DNA from: an uncultured Holophagaceae bacterium
GTDB lineage: Bacteria > Acidobacteriota > Holophagae > Holophagales > Holophagaceae
Length of the DNA: 64,000 bases
Assembly: GCA_903857495.1 (NCBI GenBank)
Contig: CAIOFF010000059.1
Coordinates: 124,001-188,000 of the forward strand
Reading direction: 5' to 3'
The notes beneath the pieces are model-generated. The model was not told the DNA's origin, did not search any database, and saw only the letters and a list, made by a program, of their open reading frames with translations. Of this stretch, positions 63,001 through 64,000 are shown piece after piece. The position numbers and the translations under genes are program-made. Position 1 is the first letter of the stretch. The number at the start of each line of letters is the position of its first letter.

Positions 63001-63078
63001 CACCACCAAGACACCAAGGCACCAAGAACTGCCAAAGCAGGTTTGCTTCTTTTCTTGGTGCCTTGGTGCCTTGGTGGC
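63001..63078. repeat. Inverted array of CACCAAG units after mqnE
   Basis: The left arm (63001-63028) reads CACCACCAAG, ACACCAAG, GCACCAAG, AA. The right arm (63052-63078) is its complement. CACCAAGGCACCAAGAA at 63012-63028 pairs perfectly over 17 bp with 63052-63068. It lies between the convergent mqnE and phospholipase D-like genes. Confidence 0.8.
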
Positions 63079-63101
63079 AATCAGTTGTTCGTCCTGCCCT
63101 G

Positions 63102-64000
63102 TCAGTCGACTTTGCGCCTCTCGTAGGTCTTGAGCGGCTCCAGGGGGAAGGCGTAGCGGCTGTTCCACAGGCGGTCGTGGATGCGGGCAGTCTGGGCGGC
63201 CAGGGACGGGTCCCGGAAGATCAGCTCGAGGTTCCGGGACTCGGTGAAGTAACTCTCCTCCCAGTTGCTGGTGCCCAGGACCAGCTGGGTCTCATCCACC
63301 ACCAGGTATTTGCTGTGCACGGTCCGGGAGTAGGGGATGTGGCCCTCCTTCGCCTCGGGGATGGAGGCCACGCGCACCTCCAGGTTGGGGATCAGGGCCA
63401 GGGCCTTCAGGTGGGGCAGCGCCCGGCCCCCGAGCACCCAGTCCGAAACCAGCAGCCGCACCTTGACGCCCCGTACGGCGGCGGCGCGCAGGGCGTTGTC
63501 CAGCAGCGGCCAGTAGCGGTCCTGGCCCGCCAGAGGCGAGTAGGTCAGCAGCTGCACGTGGACGCTGGTCTTCGCCTGGCCGATCAGCTCCACCAGGGCC
63601 TCGCTGGCGGGCCGCAGGGTCTTTGGCGTCAGGAAGGGCGGGCTGGCCACCAGCTCCACCGCGGGCCGCGCCGAGGGAGCGGCCTGGGCTGGGAACACGG
63701 GCAGCTTCCCGTCGCCCGCGAAGCCCCAGTCCAGGGCGAAGACTTCAGCCAGCCCCGCCACGAGCCGGGGCTCCGAGGTGCGCACGCCCAGCTCGTGGAT
63801 CTGCTCCAGGGCGCGCCAGTCGAAGTTCTGGCTGCCCAGGAAGGCCTCGCGACCATCCACCACGAAATACTTGGCGTGGAGGATGCCCTTGGCGACCCCG
63901 GCCAGATCAAAGCTGCGCACCTCGGCGCCAGGGATCCGTCGGAGCCGTGCCACAGAGGCCGGATCCTGGTCGAGCATCCTCGCGGACAGCAGGAAGCGCA
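63102..64000 (-). CDS. Phospholipase D/cardiolipin synthase-like protein (5' end outside window)
   Basis: About 299 residues of a PLD-superfamily protein are visible; the frame runs off the right edge in RFLLSARMLDQD, so the start is missing. Two HKD-type motifs are present. The first is HAKYFVVDGREAFLGSQNFD, the second HSKYLVVDETQLVLGTSNWE; both have His-x-Lys with the following Asp/Glu. The spacing of about 175 residues and the C-terminal DRLWNSRYAF fit bacterial PLD-like phosphodiesterases. The substrate (phospholipid or nucleic acid) is not deducible. Confidence 0.88.
   Translation of the reverse strand, partial: RFLLSARMLDQDPASVARLRRIPGAEVRSFDLAGVAKGILHAKYFVVDGREAFLGSQNFDWRALEQIHELGVRTSEPRLVAGLAEVFALDWGFAGDGKLPVFPAQAAPSARPAVELVASPPFLTPKTLRPASEALVELIGQAKTSVHVQLLTYSPLAGQDRYWPLLDNALRAAAVRGVKVRLLVSDWVLGGRALPHLKALALIPNLEVRVASIPEAKEGHIPYSRTVHSKYLVVDETQLVLGTSNWEESYFTESRNLELIFRDPSLAAQTARIHDRLWNSRYAFPLEPLKTYERRKVD

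Noticed and set aside
63001-63078. CRISPR-like array
   Set aside because: The units are 8-9 bp without spacers and the second half is inverted, which is a hairpin rather than a direct-repeat array.

Overview
The window is very GC-rich, densely packed bacterial chromosome, with coding sequence over almost its whole length and no rRNA, tRNA, CRISPR array, phage or intact insertion sequence that I can see. The gene set is that of a Gram-negative, probably anaerobic or respiratory-flexible bacterium. It has two predicted Wzi-type outer-membrane barrels, futalosine-route menaquinone synthesis (mqnE), oxygen-independent heme synthesis (hemN) with the C5 route to ALA, a NosL-type copper protein, and MCP/CheZ-type chemotaxis genes. 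Composition and gene style look like Acidobacteriota of the Holophaga/Geothrix group; this is an inference from general knowledge, not a database result.

Layout. 1-5.1 kb: end of a MobA/MocA-like nucleotidyltransferase, an HxlR regulator divergent from a flavodoxin-type reductase, then thioredoxin, nitroreductase, aldo/keto reductase and an orphan urocanate hydratase. 5.1-11.3 kb: a secreted BNR-type beta-propeller, a YchJ-like SEC-C protein, a short class III CoA-transferase, and DUF1684 and DUF1028 proteins. 11.4-19.5 kb: lspA-ileS, mscL, a biotin carrier/biotin carboxylase pair with a duplicated 3' end, a small lipoprotein, coaBC and rpoZ. 19.6-25.5 kb: a TetR-controlled YbhGFSR-like efflux operon. 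25.5-32.5 kb: an MCP, an extradiol dioxygenase, a pdxJ-DUF4388-CheZ-like run, an FAH-family hydrolase and XerC. 32.5-37.4 kb: acyl-CoA synthetase, an FKBP lipoprotein, and a PAS histidine kinase convergent with its probable NarL-type partner. 37.6-41.8 kb: a five-gene NosL/ABC operon and a DUF442-type phosphatase. 41.9-50.7 kb: aroC and a near-complete heme cluster (hemA-C-D-B-L-E-N). 50.7-60.1 kb: surface-polysaccharide genes (GDP-mannose dehydratase/reductase, GT4, GT9, two Wzi-like barrels, a cyclophilin). 60.2-64 kb: an Ig-like lipoprotein, pyrD, mqnE and a phospholipase D-family protein cut by the window edge.

The most noteworthy items are (i) the nosL - small His-rich protein - FtsX permease - LolD/MacB-type ATPase - CxxC membrane protein operon with no nosZ nearby, carrying a possible Crp/Fnr-type promoter; (ii) a 121-bp duplication of the biotin-carrier gene's 3' end whose five differences are all synonymous, separated by a small palindrome; (iii) relatives of that palindrome, one inserted in frame in the N-terminus of IleRS and one intergenic; and (iv) a family of intergenic hairpins built from 8-9 nt purine-rich units, in which the two arms of each element match each other better than they match other elements. 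Starts were chosen from visible ribosome-binding sites and family N-termini, and several remain uncertain as noted.
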